Source: Sphingomonas liriopis
GTDB taxonomy: Bacteria; Pseudomonadota; Alphaproteobacteria; Sphingomonadales; Sphingomonadaceae
Length of the DNA stretch: 64,000 nt
Reading direction: 5' to 3'
Assembly (NCBI RefSeq): GCF_024211255.1
Contig: NZ_JAMLDY010000005.1
Coordinates: forward strand, 155,915-219,914
A program made the translations under genes and the position numbers. Positions 17,393-25,766 of the stretch are shown here, in pieces (the stretch's first letter is position 1; every line of letters begins with the position of its first letter). Under the pieces are notes generated by a model. The model was not told where the DNA came from and searched no databases. It worked only from the letters and a program-made list of their open reading frames with translations.

Positions 17393-17839
17393 ATGCGTAA
17401 GGTCATTCCAATCATGGCGGCTGCCATGCTGATCCCGGCCGCAGCCTATGCCCAGACCACGACCGGAGGCACCGCCGGTTCGGCGACGGGCACGACCTCC
17501 GGCACGATGGGCGGACAGACGACCACTACGTCGCCGACCGATTCGACGATGTCGACGACCACCACCACCCAAAGCAAGTCGTCGAAGCGCGGCCGTAGCG
17601 GACGCGCCGGCACCAGCGGCAGCACGACGGGCGTTGATAGCTCGACCTCGACGACGACGACGGTCCCCGGATCGACGACCGATACGATGGGCGGTATGAC
17701 CGGCACCGGCACCGGTACGCCGACCGGAACGATGGGTGGCAACGGCACCACGGGCACGATGGGTGGCACGTCGACGACGGGCACCATGGGCGGCACGTCG
17801 ACCGGCACGACCACCGGGGGCACCACGCCGCCGCAATAA
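17393..17839 (+). CDS. Thr/Gly/Ser-rich secreted low-complexity protein
   Basis: One hundred and forty-eight residues from the ATG at 17393, which follows a clear ribosome-binding site (caggagagaacg). Residues 1-21 form a signal peptide ('MRKVIPIMAAAMLIPAAAYAQ'-like, cleavage after AYA). The mature part is almost entirely Thr, Gly and Ser with one basic patch near residue 62 ('SSKRGRSGRAG') and degenerate repeats of 'TGTMGGTST' near the end. It is not a recognisable family. It may be a disordered periplasmic or surface protein. A strong terminator follows. Confidence 0.65.
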   Translation: MRKVIPIMAAAMLIPAAAYAQTTTGGTAGSATGTTSGTMGGQTTTTSPTDSTMSTTTTTQSKSSKRGRSGRAGTSGSTTGVDSSTSTTTTVPGSTTDTMGGMTGTGTGTPTGTMGGNGTTGTMGGTSTTGTMGGTSTGTTTGGTTPPQ

Positions 17840-17863
17840 GCCGTCACCGCTGTGAGGCTCGAA

Positions 17864-17896
17864 CAGCCGGGTGGTGCGCGCCACCCGGCTTTTTCG
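17864..17896 (+). terminator. Rho-independent terminator
   Basis: A ten-base stem (agccgggtgg / ccacccggct) with a tgcgcg loop is followed by TTTT. It ends the Thr/Gly-rich gene transcript just before the convergent purA. Confidence 0.88.
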
Positions 17897-17904
17897 TGTT
17901 CGGA

Positions 17905-19194
17905 TTAGTCCGCGAAGGGGTCGCGGACCAGGATCGTGTCCTCACGCTCCGGGCTGGTCGATACCAGCGCGACCGGGCAGCGGATCAGCTCCTCGACGCG
18001 GCGGATGTACTTGATCGCCTGCGCCGGCAGATCGGCCCAGCTGCGCGCGCCGGCGGTCGATTCCTGCCAGCCCTCCATCGTCTCGTAGATCGGCTCGACC
18101 GCCGCCTGATCCGCGGCATGCGCGGGGAAATAGTCGAGCTCCTCACCCCGCAGGCGATAGCCGGTGCAGATCTTCACCTCTTCGAAGCCGTCGAGCACGT
18201 CGATCTTGGTCAGCGCGATGCCGGTGATCCCGCCGACCGCCGCCGACTGGCGGAGCAGCACCGTGTCGATCCAGCCGCAGCGCCGCTTGCGCCCCGTCAC
18301 CGTGCCGAATTCGTGGCCGCGCTGCCCCAGCCGCTCGCCGGTCTCATCGTCCAGCTCGGTCGGGAACGGCCCGGAGCCGACGCGGGTGGTGTACGCCTTG
18401 GCGATGCCGAGCACGAAGCCGACCGCCGCCGGCCCCAGCCCCGATCCGCCCGCGGCGGTGCCGGCGATCGTGTTGGACGAGGTAACGAACGGATAGGTGC
18501 CGTGATCGACGTCGAGCAGCACGCCCTGCGCGCCCTCGAACAGGATGCGCTTGCCGCGGGCACGCGCTGCGTTGAGGTCGCGCCACACCGGCTTGGCGAA
18601 GGCGAGCACGTAATCGGCGATCTCGCGCAATTCGTTCAGCAGCCCCTCGCGATCGATCGCGGGAGAGCCGAACCCGGCGCGCAACGCGTCGTGATGCGCG
18701 AGCAGCCGGTCGAGCTGCGGCCCGAGGTCGTCGAGATGCGCCAGGTCGCAGACGCGGATCGCGCGGCGGCCGACCTTGTCCTCATAGGCCGGGCCGATGC
18801 CGCGGCGGGTGGTGCCGATCTTGCCGGCGCCGCTGGCGTCCTCGCGGAGCGCGTCGAGATCGCGGTGGAGCGGCAGGATCAGCGCGCAGGTGTCGGCGAT
18901 GCGCAGCGTCTCGGGCGTCGCGGACACGCCCTGCGCCGCCAGCCGCTCGATCTCCGCCTTCAAGGCCCAGGGATCGAGCACGACGCCGTTGCCGATCACG
19001 CTCGGCGTGCCGCGGACGATGCCCGAGGGCAGCAGCGACAATTTGTAGACATTGTCGCCGACGACGAGCGTGTGGCCGGCATTGTGCCCGCCCTGGAAGC
19101 GGACGACCATGTCGGCGCGCTCGGCGAGCCAGTCGACGATCTTGCCCTTGCCCTCGTCGCCCCATTGCGCGCCGATGACTGCTACGTTGGCCAT
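17905..19194 (-). CDS. purA: Adenylosuccinate synthase
   Basis: GTP-dependent ligation of IMP and aspartate, first step from IMP to AMP. Length 429 residues. The P-loop-like '[15 protein letters not shown]' with catalytic Asp/His ('[10 protein letters not shown]') opens the protein, and '[21 protein letters not shown]' and '[10 protein letters not shown]' follow. ATG 19194 gives the standard start '[18 protein letters not shown]'. It is the distal gene of the minus-strand serC-serA-hisZ-purA line, separated from hisZ by a palindromic repeat. Confidence 0.95.
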   Translation of the reverse strand: MANVAVIGAQWGDEGKGKIVDWLAERADMVVRFQGGHNAGHTLVVGDNVYKLSLLPSGIVRGTPSVIGNGVVLDPWALKAEIERLAAQGVSATPETLRIADTCALILPLHRDLDALREDASGAGKIGTTRRGIGPAYEDKVGRRAIRVCDLAHLDDLGPQLDRLLAHHDALRAGFGSPAIDREGLLNELREIADYVLAFAKPVWRDLNAARARGKRILFEGAQGVLLDVDHGTYPFVTSSNTIAGTAAGGSGLGPAAVGFVLGIAKAYTTRVGSGPFPTELDDETGERLGQRGHEFGTVTGRKRRCGWIDTVLLRQSAAVGGITGIALTKIDVLDGFEEVKICTGYRLRGEELDYFPAHAADQAAVEPIYETMEGWQESTAGARSWADLPAQAIKYIRRVEELIRCPVALVSTSPEREDTILVRDPFAD

Positions 19195-19356
19195 GGATAC
19201 AGGTCTCCGCCTGCCGGCGTTGATCCGTGCGCCCTTCGACAGGACTCGGCGCACGAACAGGTCCTGATTGCGAGGGCGCGCCTAGACGGGTGGGCGAGTG
19301 GGGTCAACCGCGGAGAACGACGTGGGATGAGACTCATGAGCTAGCCCCACGCAATT

Positions 19357-19464
19357 CGTCACCCCGAACGTGTTCCGGGGTCCACTGTGCGGCGAGGCGT
19401 GGGGCCAGAGGCTCTAGCGGCACGCTCGCGGATGGGTGGACCCCGGAACGAGTCCGGGGTGACG
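19357..19464. repeat. Palindromic repeat (GTCACCCC family) between hisZ and purA
   Basis: Arms gtcaccccgaacgtgttccg and the mirrored cggaacgagtccggggtgac, extended by ggtccac/gtggacc, around a 40-bp centre. It accounts for much of the 304-base gap 19195-19498; the rest of the gap shows nothing else I can name. Confidence 0.8.
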
Positions 19465-19498
19465 AAGGATGTGGGCAGCGTATCGTACGATGCCACGC

Positions 19499-20602
19499 CT
19501 ATCGGAGCGCCCGCGCCTCGCCATCGGCGTACAGATGCGTGGCGAGCTGCGCCTCGGGCGTATCGCCCGGCTCCAGCGCCGCGACCGTCACCCAGCCCGC
19601 GGCGCGCATCGCCGCGCCGGCATCGGCCGGCGTCCCGAACGGCAGGAACAGGCGACGGCGATCGACCGGGCCGGCCGTGGCGAGGATCGCGTCGGCGTAG
19701 AGCGAGAAGCCGGTCGCTGCTTCCTCCGCACCACCCTCGTGCATCACGGTATAGGTGCCGCCGCGACCGACCTCGCGGCCCGCACCGGCGATGAACAGCG
19801 AAAAGCCGAGCCACGACTGATATTCGAACCCGTGCCGCTCGGTGGGATCGAGCGTCAGCGCGACGCCCTCGCCCAGCCCTGCGGCGATCGCGGCGAGCCC
19901 GTCGAGCCGGCTGGCGAGCACCTGCCCGGTATCGAACGCGCGCAGCCGCGCCATCGCGGTATCGAACGGCCCCGCCGCCTCGATCAGCGGCAGATAGGCG
20001 GGTGCGATGGCGGCGACCGCGCCAGCGTCCTTGGCGTCGAGCCGGTCCTGCAACGTCGCGATCGTCTCGGGCGCGACCGGCAGGGGCCCGGCGGCGAGCG
20101 TGGCGATGAGGTCGGGCAAGGTGAAGTCGATCGACAGGCCGGTCGCGCCCGCCGCGGTCAGGGCGGAGACGGCGACCGCCACCACCTCCTGCGCAGCCGG
20201 CACCGAATCGAGCCCGATCAGCTCGCACCCGATCTGCCGCCATTCGCGCGCCGGCGCGAGTTCGGGGCTGCGCAGCTTCAGCACCGGCCCGGCATAGGAT
20301 AGACGCACGGGCCGCGGATGATGCCCCATCCGCGTTGCCGCGATCCGCGCGATCTGCGCGGTGACGTCGGGCCGGATCGCCAGCGTGCGCTGCGACACCG
20401 GATCGACGTAGCGTACCGCATCGGTCAGCGCGCCGTCCTTGAGCCGCGATCCCAGCGCATCGGCATATTCGACCAGCGGCGGATCGGCGCGTTCGTAGCC
20501 GTACAGCCGCGCGGATTCGAGCACGCGCGCCTCGATCGCGGCGGCGGCGTCGGCATGGGGGGGCAGGCGGTCGCGGAAGCCTTCGGGAAGCAGGGGTGTC
20601 AT
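19499..20602 (-). CDS. hisZ: ATP phosphoribosyltransferase regulatory subunit HisZ
   Basis: A 367-residue homologue of histidyl-tRNA synthetase without tRNA-charging function. With a short HisG it forms the first enzyme of histidine synthesis. Visible class II features include 'LLPEGFRDRLPPHADAAAAIEARVLE', 'DAVRYVDPVSQRTLAIRPDVTAQIAR' and 'ARGGTYTVM'-like 'GRGGTYTVMHEGG'. hisG is not in the window. ATG 20602 is chosen because the upstream extension of the frame runs into the palindrome bordering the DUF559 gene. Confidence 0.88.
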   Translation of the reverse strand: MTPLLPEGFRDRLPPHADAAAAIEARVLESARLYGYERADPPLVEYADALGSRLKDGALTDAVRYVDPVSQRTLAIRPDVTAQIARIAATRMGHHPRPVRLSYAGPVLKLRSPELAPAREWRQIGCELIGLDSVPAAQEVVAVAVSALTAAGATGLSIDFTLPDLIATLAAGPLPVAPETIATLQDRLDAKDAGAVAAIAPAYLPLIEAAGPFDTAMARLRAFDTGQVLASRLDGLAAIAAGLGEGVALTLDPTERHGFEYQSWLGFSLFIAGAGREVGRGGTYTVMHEGGAEEAATGFSLYADAILATAGPVDRRRLFLPFGTPADAGAAMRAAGWVTVAALEPGDTPEAQLATHLYADGEARALR

Positions 20603-20606
20603 GGCC

Positions 20607-20990
20607 TTAAGCCCTCTCCCCGCTGGGGAGAGGGTTTGGGAGAGGGGCCGTGCCGAGCGCATCGCCGATGACGCCTAGCACCCCCTCCAGATTGTCCATC
20701 ACATCGGTATTGCCGAAGCGGATCACGCGATATCCCCGTTGATGCAGCCACGCCGTCCGGCGTCCGTCGCGCGCTTGGTCGCTATGCGTGTCGCCGTCAA
20801 CTTCGACGATCAGCTTCGCCGACCGCGCGACGAAATCGGCGATGAAGGGGCCGATCACCACCTGACGGCTGAACTTCACGCCGCCGAACCGTTTTGCACG
20901 CAGCGCGGTCCACAGTTCGCGTTCCGGCTGCGTCATGTCGGATCGCATGGCCCTGGCCCGGCCTAACAGCGTTTCGTCCCTTTTCGGCAC
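20607..20990 (-). CDS. DUF559 (Vsr-like PD-(D/E)XK) endonuclease-domain protein
   Basis: One hundred and twenty-seven residues. The DUF559 pattern is complete: 'ERELWTALRAKRFGGVKFSRQ', then 'GPFIADFVARSAKLIVEVDG' carrying the Asp and Glu-x-Asp metal ligands, then 'DGRRTAWLHQRGYRVIRFGN'. The fold is that of very-short-patch-repair nucleases, but the cellular role is not established. The GTG start (20990) lies in the right inverted repeat and the last dozen residues ('LPNPLPSGERA') and TAA are encoded by the left one. ATG 20948 is an alternative start. The gene interrupts the serA-hisZ order. Confidence 0.85.
   Translation of the reverse strand: MPKRDETLLGRARAMRSDMTQPERELWTALRAKRFGGVKFSRQVVIGPFIADFVARSAKLIVEVDGDTHSDQARDGRRTAWLHQRGYRVIRFGNTDVMDNLEGVLGVIGDALGTAPLPNPLPSGERA
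20612..20655. repeat. Left inverted repeat of the DUF559 cassette
   Basis: Hairpin ccctctccccgctggggaga followed by tttgggagaggggccgtgcc. About 40 of 44 positions match the reverse complement of 20985-21027 at the other end of the DUF559 gene. Part of it encodes the C-terminus of the DUF559 protein. Confidence 0.85.
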
Positions 20991-21027
20991 GGCCCCTCTC
21001 CCAACCCTCTCCCCGGAGGGGAGAGGG
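20985..21027. repeat. Right inverted repeat of the DUF559 cassette
   Basis: Sequence cggcacggcccctctcccaa plus a ccctctccccggaggggaga hairpin, mirror image of 20612-20655. It contains the probable GTG start of the DUF559 gene and lies 15 bases from the serA stop codon. Confidence 0.85.
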
Positions 21028-21041
21028 CTTTGATGATTAGC

Positions 21042-22619
21042 TCAGAAGGTCAGGCCCATCGCGGTCTTCACGCCGCCCAGCGCCTTGACCTTCGCCAGCA
21101 ACTCCGCATCGACCGGCTCGTCGACCGAGAGCAGCAGCACCGCCTCGCCGCCCGCGGAGCGGCGACCGAGGTGGAAGGTGCCGATATTGACCCCCGCCTC
21201 GCCGAGCGTGGTGCCGAGCCGTCCGATGAAGCCCGGCGCGTCCTCGTTGACCACATACAGCATCGGCCCGACCAGATCGGCCTCGACCTTGATGCCGAAC
21301 AGTTCGACGAGGCGCGGCGCCTGATCGCCGAACAGCGTGCCCGCCACCGACCGCTCGCCGTCGGCGGTCTTCACCGACACGCGCAGCAGCGTGTGGTAAT
21401 CGCCCTCGCGCTCGGTGCGCACCTCGCGCACCTCGACGCCGCGATCGCGCGCCAGCAGCGGTGCGTTGACCATGTTGACCGTCGCGGTCTGCGTCCCCAG
21501 GAATCCGGCGAGTACCGCGCTGGTGATCGGCTTGGCGTTCAGTTCCGCCGCCGCACCTTCGGTGTGAACCGAGATGCGCGTGATCGCGCCGGTCGTCAGC
21601 TGACCGACGAGGCTGCCGAGCTTCTCGGCGAGCGCCATGTACGGCTTGAGCTTGGGCGCTTCCTCGGCGGACAGGCTCGGCATGTTGAGCGCGTTGGTGA
21701 CGCCGCCCGACACCAGGAAGTCGGCCATCTGCTCGGCGACTTGGATCGCGACGTTGACCTGCGCCTCGGTGGTCGACGCGCCGAGGTGCGGCGTGGACAC
21801 GAAATTGGGCGTGCCGAACAGCGGTGACGCCTTGGCCGGCTCCTCGACGAACACGTCGAGCGCCGCGCCGCCGATATGGCCGCTGTCGAGCCCTGCCTTC
21901 AGCGCCGCCTCGTCGATCAGGCCGCCGCGCGCGCAGTTGATGATCCGCACGCCCTTCTTCGTCTTCGCCAGCGCCTCGGCCGACAGGATGTTGCGCGTCT
22001 GGTCGGTCAGCGGCGTGTGCAGCGTGATGAAGTCGGCGCGCGCCAGCAGCTCGTCGAGCGTCACCTTCTCGACGCCCATCTCGACCGCGCGCTCGGGCGT
22101 GAGGAACGGGTCGAACGCGACGACCTTCATCTTGAGCCCGCGCGCGCGGTCGGCGACGATCGAGCCGATGTTGCCCGCGCCGATCAGGCCGAGCGTCTTG
22201 GCAGTCAGCTCGACCCCCATGAAGCGGTTCTTCTCCCACTTGCCGGCCTGCGTCGAGGCGTCGGCCTCGGGCAGCTGGCGGGCGAGCGCGAACATCAGCG
22301 CGATGGCATGTTCGGCGGTGGTGATCGAATTGCCGAACGGCGTGTTCATCACCACCACGCCCTTGGCAGAGGCGGCGGGGATATCGACATTGTCGACGCC
22401 GATGCCGGCGCGGCCGACGACCTTCAGATTGGTCGCGTGATCGAGGATCGCCTTGGTCACCTTGGTCGAGCTGCGGATCGCGAGGCCGTCATAATTGCCG
22501 ATGATCGCGATCAGCTCTTCGGGCGTCTTGCCGGTGATCTCGTCGACCTCGACGCCGCGCTCGCGGAAGATCTTGGCGGCTTGCGGGTCCATTTTGTCGG
22601 AGATGAGGACTTTGGGCAT
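21042..22619 (-). CDS. serA: D-3-phosphoglycerate dehydrogenase
   Basis: NAD-dependent first step of serine synthesis, 525 residues, the long form with an intervening domain and a C-terminal ACT domain (last 75 residues, 'DLVGPMLYVVNEDAPGFIGRLGTTLG'). The dehydrogenase core has 'GRAGIGVDNVDIPAA', the nucleotide-binding 'GLIGAGNIGSIVADRARG', the catalytic Arg in 'INCARGGLIDE', the Glu in 'VFVEEPAKASPLF' and the His in 'STPHLGASTTEAQ'. ATG 22619 gives 'MPKVLISDKMDPQA', the expected start. Downstream of serC on the same strand, with a palindromic repeat in between. Confidence 0.95.
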   Translation of the reverse strand: MPKVLISDKMDPQAAKIFRERGVEVDEITGKTPEELIAIIGNYDGLAIRSSTKVTKAILDHATNLKVVGRAGIGVDNVDIPAASAKGVVVMNTPFGNSITTAEHAIALMFALARQLPEADASTQAGKWEKNRFMGVELTAKTLGLIGAGNIGSIVADRARGLKMKVVAFDPFLTPERAVEMGVEKVTLDELLARADFITLHTPLTDQTRNILSAEALAKTKKGVRIINCARGGLIDEAALKAGLDSGHIGGAALDVFVEEPAKASPLFGTPNFVSTPHLGASTTEAQVNVAIQVAEQMADFLVSGGVTNALNMPSLSAEEAPKLKPYMALAEKLGSLVGQLTTGAITRISVHTEGAAAELNAKPITSAVLAGFLGTQTATVNMVNAPLLARDRGVEVREVRTEREGDYHTLLRVSVKTADGERSVAGTLFGDQAPRLVELFGIKVEADLVGPMLYVVNEDAPGFIGRLGTTLGEAGVNIGTFHLGRRSAGGEAVLLLSVDEPVDAELLAKVKALGGVKTAMGLTF

Positions 22620-22642
22620 GGATATTTCCTTCGAACAAGGAT

Positions 22643-22736
22643 CGTCATCCCCGCGAAGGCGGGGATCCATAGTCGCTGGTGTTGCGACACTTTCGACGAC
22701 CTGTAATTATGGATCCCCGCCTGCGCGGGGATGACG
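22643..22736. repeat. Palindromic repeat (GTCATCCC family) between serC and serA
   Basis: Arms cgtcatccccgcgaaggcgg and its mirror ending ctgcgcggggatgacg, extended by ggatccat/atggatcc, around a 40-bp AT-richer centre. It lies within the serC-serA transcription unit. Confidence 0.8.
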
Positions 22737-22752
22737 TATATTTGAGGTGAGG

Positions 22753-23904
22753 TCAGCCCGCCTTCGCGGTCGCGTAGGCCCAGTCGAGCCAGGGCCCGAG
22801 CGCCTCGATATCGGCGGTGTCGACCGTGGCGCCGCACCAGATGCGCAGGCCCGGCGGCGCGTCGCGATAGCCGGCGACGTCGTATGCCGCGCCTTCCTTC
22901 TCGAGCGCCGACGCCATCGCCTTGATGAACGCCTCGTCGGCGCCCTCGACGGTCAGGCAGACGCTGGTCTTCGACCGCGTCGCCGGATCGGCGGCGAGAT
23001 GGCCGAGCCAGTCGCGCTCCGCCACGATCGTGTCCAAGGCCGCGGCATTAGCGTCCGACCGGCCGATCAGGCCACGGTCCCCGAGCGACTTCGCCCATTC
23101 GAGGCTGACGATGACGTCTTCGACCGCGAGCATCGACGGCGTGTTGATCGTCTCGCCCTTGAACACGCCCTCGGTCAGCTTGCCCTTGGAGACGAGGCGG
23201 AACACCTTCGGCAGCGGCCACGCCGGCGTATAGCTTTCCAGCCGCTCGACCGCGCGGGGCCCGAGGATCAGCACGCCGTGGCCGCCCTCGCCGCCCAGCA
23301 CCTTCTGCCAGCTGAAGGTCGCGACGTCGATCTTGGCCCAGTCGATGTCATAGGCGAACACGCCCGAGGTGGCGTCGGCGAAGCTCAGGCCCTCGCGGTC
23401 CTTGGGGATCCAGTCGGCGTTCGGCACGCGCACGCCGCTGGTGGTGCCGTTCCAGGTGAACAGCACGTCGTTCGACCAGTCGACTGCGGCAAGGTCGGGG
23501 AGCTGGCCGTAATCGGCGCGGATGACGGTGGGATCGATTTTGAGCTGCTTGACCGCATCGGTCACCCAGCCTTCGCCGAAGCTCTCCCAGGCGAGCGTGG
23601 TGACGGGGCGGGCGCCAAGCATCGTCCACATCGCCATCTCGAACGCGCCGGTATCGGAGCCGGGGACGATGCCGATGCGATGCGTGTCGGGGAGGTTCAG
23701 CAGCTCGCGCATCAGGTCGATGGCGTACTGGAGGCGCTGCTTGCCGATCTTCGAGCGGTGCGAGCGACCGAGCGAGTCGGTGGCGAGCTGCGACGCGTTC
23801 CAGCCCGGAGGCTTGGCGCAGGGACCGGAGCTGAAAAAGGGGCGAGCCGGCTTGGTGGCAGGCTTGGTCACACCCAACGCGGGTGCGGTAGCGGTATCCG
23901 TCAA
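22753..23904 (-). CDS. serC: Phosphoserine aminotransferase
   Basis: PLP-dependent second step of serine synthesis, 383 residues, of the alphaproteobacterial type. The start 'KPARPFFSSGPCAKPPGW', the lysine-bearing 'DVATFSWQKVLGGEGGHG' and 'YTPAWPLPKVFRL' are visible. A TTG at 23904 is chosen as start: it follows a strong ribosome-binding site (gaggagag) and gives the N-terminus 'TDTATAPALG'. The frame stays open upstream, but the leader there folds into two hairpins. It heads the minus-strand serine operon. Confidence 0.9.
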   Translation of the reverse strand: MTDTATAPALGVTKPATKPARPFFSSGPCAKPPGWNASQLATDSLGRSHRSKIGKQRLQYAIDLMRELLNLPDTHRIGIVPGSDTGAFEMAMWTMLGARPVTTLAWESFGEGWVTDAVKQLKIDPTVIRADYGQLPDLAAVDWSNDVLFTWNGTTSGVRVPNADWIPKDREGLSFADATSGVFAYDIDWAKIDVATFSWQKVLGGEGGHGVLILGPRAVERLESYTPAWPLPKVFRLVSKGKLTEGVFKGETINTPSMLAVEDVIVSLEWAKSLGDRGLIGRSDANAAALDTIVAERDWLGHLAADPATRSKTSVCLTVEGADEAFIKAMASALEKEGAAYDVAGYRDAPPGLRIWCGATVDTADIEALGPWLDWAYATAKAG

Positions 23905-23950
23905 TGTATCTCTCCTCACAGAGAGCACGCGCCGCGTTGGGGCGGCGTGG
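23905..23950 (-). promoter_or_regulatory. serC leader with two hairpins, resembling the alphaproteobacterial serC RNA motif
   Basis: On the minus strand, directly before the TTG start, hairpin 1 (23930-23947, stem cgccgc/gcggcg, loop cccaac) is followed by hairpin 2 (23910-23925, stem ctctc/gagag, loop tgtgag). The second stem includes part of the gaggagag ribosome-binding site, so folding would hide it. A conserved two-hairpin serC motif upstream of serC-serA operons is known in Alphaproteobacteria. Assignment here rests on position and architecture, not on a covariance search. Confidence 0.6.
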
Positions 23951-24047
23951 CCCGTCGACGGCCCTAGAGACGGTGGGTGCATCGCGCAAGCTACGATCGT
24001 CTACCGTGGGCTTGTTTGTGCCTGCGCGGTTGGCACATGGTGGTTCC

Positions 24048-24704
24048 ATGTTCCGGTATCCGCGTCTTTTCGGTACGTTCACGTTGCTGGCCCTGCTCGC
24101 CGCCTGTGGCAGCCGCGAACGGCCTGCCCCGCCCCCGCGCGATTCGACCGCGACCGTTCCCGTCCGCCAGACCGCGCAATGCCTCGCCGATCTGCGTGGC
24201 ATGAACGTCGCGTATCGCGTGCTGCCCGACAAGGATTACGGCAACGGCTGCGGACTGTCGGGCGCGGTGCAGCTGGTCGAGATCGGCGTGCCGGTCACCG
24301 GGCTCGGCGCGGTGCGCTGCGGCGAGGCGCGGGCATTTTCGGCCTGGGTGCGCAATGCGGTGGCGCCGGCGGCGTACCAGATTCTCGGCAGCGAACTGGC
24401 CAGTGTGCAGAGCATGGGCAGCTATGCCTGCCGCAACGTCGTCGGATCGGTACGCAACGCCGATCGCCGCTCGGGCCATGCCGTCGCCAATGCGGTCGAC
24501 ATCGGCGGCGTGACGCTGAAGGACGGACGGCGGATCGGCGTGCTGCGCGACTGGGCCTCGCCCGATCCGCAGGTCCAGCGATTCTGGACGACGATCCACG
24601 ATTCGGCCTGTCGCCGCTTCGGCACGGTCCTGTCGCCGGCTTATAATGCCGCGCACCGCGATCACCTGCATCTGGAGGACGATGGCGCGCGCCTGTGCCG
24701 TTGA
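24048..24704 (+). CDS. Extensin-like (D-Ala-D-Ala peptidase-fold) lipoprotein
   Basis: Two hundred and eighteen residues. A lipobox ('LLALLAACGS') near residue 20 predicts lipidation and envelope anchoring. The C-terminal domain has the zinc-peptidase-like pattern 'RSGHAVANAVDIGG' and 'AAHRDHLHLE' shared by extensin-like family PF06904 and M15-type peptidases, suggesting action on peptidoglycan. Conserved cysteines ('QCLADL', 'NGCGLSG', 'VRCGEAR', 'YACR', 'SACRRFG', 'RLCR') probably pair in the periplasm. ATG 24048 is the start that places the signal peptide at the N-terminus. Confidence 0.85.
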   Translation: MFRYPRLFGTFTLLALLAACGSRERPAPPPRDSTATVPVRQTAQCLADLRGMNVAYRVLPDKDYGNGCGLSGAVQLVEIGVPVTGLGAVRCGEARAFSAWVRNAVAPAAYQILGSELASVQSMGSYACRNVVGSVRNADRRSGHAVANAVDIGGVTLKDGRRIGVLRDWASPDPQVQRFWTTIHDSACRRFGTVLSPAYNAAHRDHLHLEDDGARLCR

Positions 24705-24762
24705 AGGCGCGCGGCGGCTTTAGTCCGTTGAGCGGGCGGATGCTTTGCTCTACCTCCCGCGG

Positions 24763-25638
24763 ATGACCGATACACGCCTACCGACCCGCGTTTTCCCGAA
24801 CGCCAGCCAGGATGCCGCCAGCGCCAGCCAGGCGATCTCCACCCCGCAGACCGAGGATCCCGCCTACAAGCTGGCCTTCCAGGACATGGATTTCCTGCTG
24901 CGCGAGGATCTGCGTCCCGTCCGCTTCCAGCTCGAGCTATTGAAGCCCGAATTGTTGCTCGAAGAGGCGAAGATCGCCTCGACGTTCGTCATGTACGGCT
25001 CGGCGCGTATTCCCGAGCCCGCCAAGGCGCAGGCGATGCTCGACATCGCCAGCGACGACGAGAGCCGCGCGATCGCCGAGCGGCTGGTCGCCAAGAGCCG
25101 CTATTACGACGTCGCGCGCGAGCTGGCGCAGATCGCCAGCCGCGTGCCGCGCGACCAGAACGGCATGCGCCAGTTCGTGGTGTGCTCGGGCGGCGGCCCG
25201 TCGATCATGGAGGCCGCGAATCGCGGCGCGACCGACGTCGGCGCCGAATCGATCGGCCTCAACATCGTCCTGCCGCACGAACAGGCGCCCAATCCGTACG
25301 TCACGCCCGCGCTCAGCTTCCAGTTCCACTATTTCGCATTGAGGAAGATGCACTTCCTGTTGCGCGCACGCGCGCTGGCGGCGTTCCCGGGCGGGTTCGG
25401 CACGTTCGACGAACTGTTCGAGCTGCTGACGCTGATCCAGACCGGCAAGATCAAGCCGATCCCGGTGCTGCTGTTCGGCCGGGAGTTCTGGGAGAAGGTG
25501 GTGAACTTCCAGGCGCTGGTCGACGAGGGCGTGGTGAGCCAGCGCGACCTCGGCATCTTCACCTACGTCGAAAGCGCCGAAGAGGCGTGGGACGTGGTGC
25601 GGGCGTTCTACGAGGAGCAGGCGAAGAAGGAGGGGTGA
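24763..25638 (+). CDS. LOG family protein (Rossmann-fold nucleotide phosphoribohydrolase-like)
   Basis: Two hundred and ninety-one residues. The LOG signature 'FPGGFGTFDELFELLTLIQ' and the earlier 'VVCSGGGPSIMEAANRGA' are both complete; the family hydrolyses nucleoside 5'-monophosphates (cytokinin-type phosphoribohydrolases) or binds nucleotides. About 85 extra N-terminal residues precede the usual core ('STFVMYGSARI'), as in the longer bacterial subgroup. ATG 24763 is used; a GTG/CTG extension to 24745 adds only a few residues. Confidence 0.87.
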   Translation: MTDTRLPTRVFPNASQDAASASQAISTPQTEDPAYKLAFQDMDFLLREDLRPVRFQLELLKPELLLEEAKIASTFVMYGSARIPEPAKAQAMLDIASDDESRAIAERLVAKSRYYDVARELAQIASRVPRDQNGMRQFVVCSGGGPSIMEAANRGATDVGAESIGLNIVLPHEQAPNPYVTPALSFQFHYFALRKMHFLLRARALAAFPGGFGTFDELFELLTLIQTGKIKPIPVLLFGREFWEKVVNFQALVDEGVVSQRDLGIFTYVESAEEAWDVVRAFYEEQAKKEG

Positions 25639-25673
25639 GCCGGTAGGGAGAGCGCGCTCTTCCCAAGGCACTC

Positions 25674-25702
25674 CGTCACCCCGGACGTGTTCCGGGGTGA
25701 CG
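25674..25702. repeat. Single-hairpin palindromic repeat (GTCACCCC family)
   Basis: One perfect hairpin, cgtcaccccgga / tccggggtgacg with a loop of five bases. It lies between the convergent LOG and cytochrome c genes and is probably used as a transcription end. Confidence 0.8.
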
Positions 25703-25766
25703 GGGTATCTGGGACGATTGTCGGAACGCTGACGAGGACGCGTCTGGCGCCCTCATGCAAAGCGCT

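Noticed and set aside
17896..19344. A 482-residue open frame antisense to purA
   Set aside because: Arg/Ala/Asp-rich shadow frame; purA on the other strand is complete.
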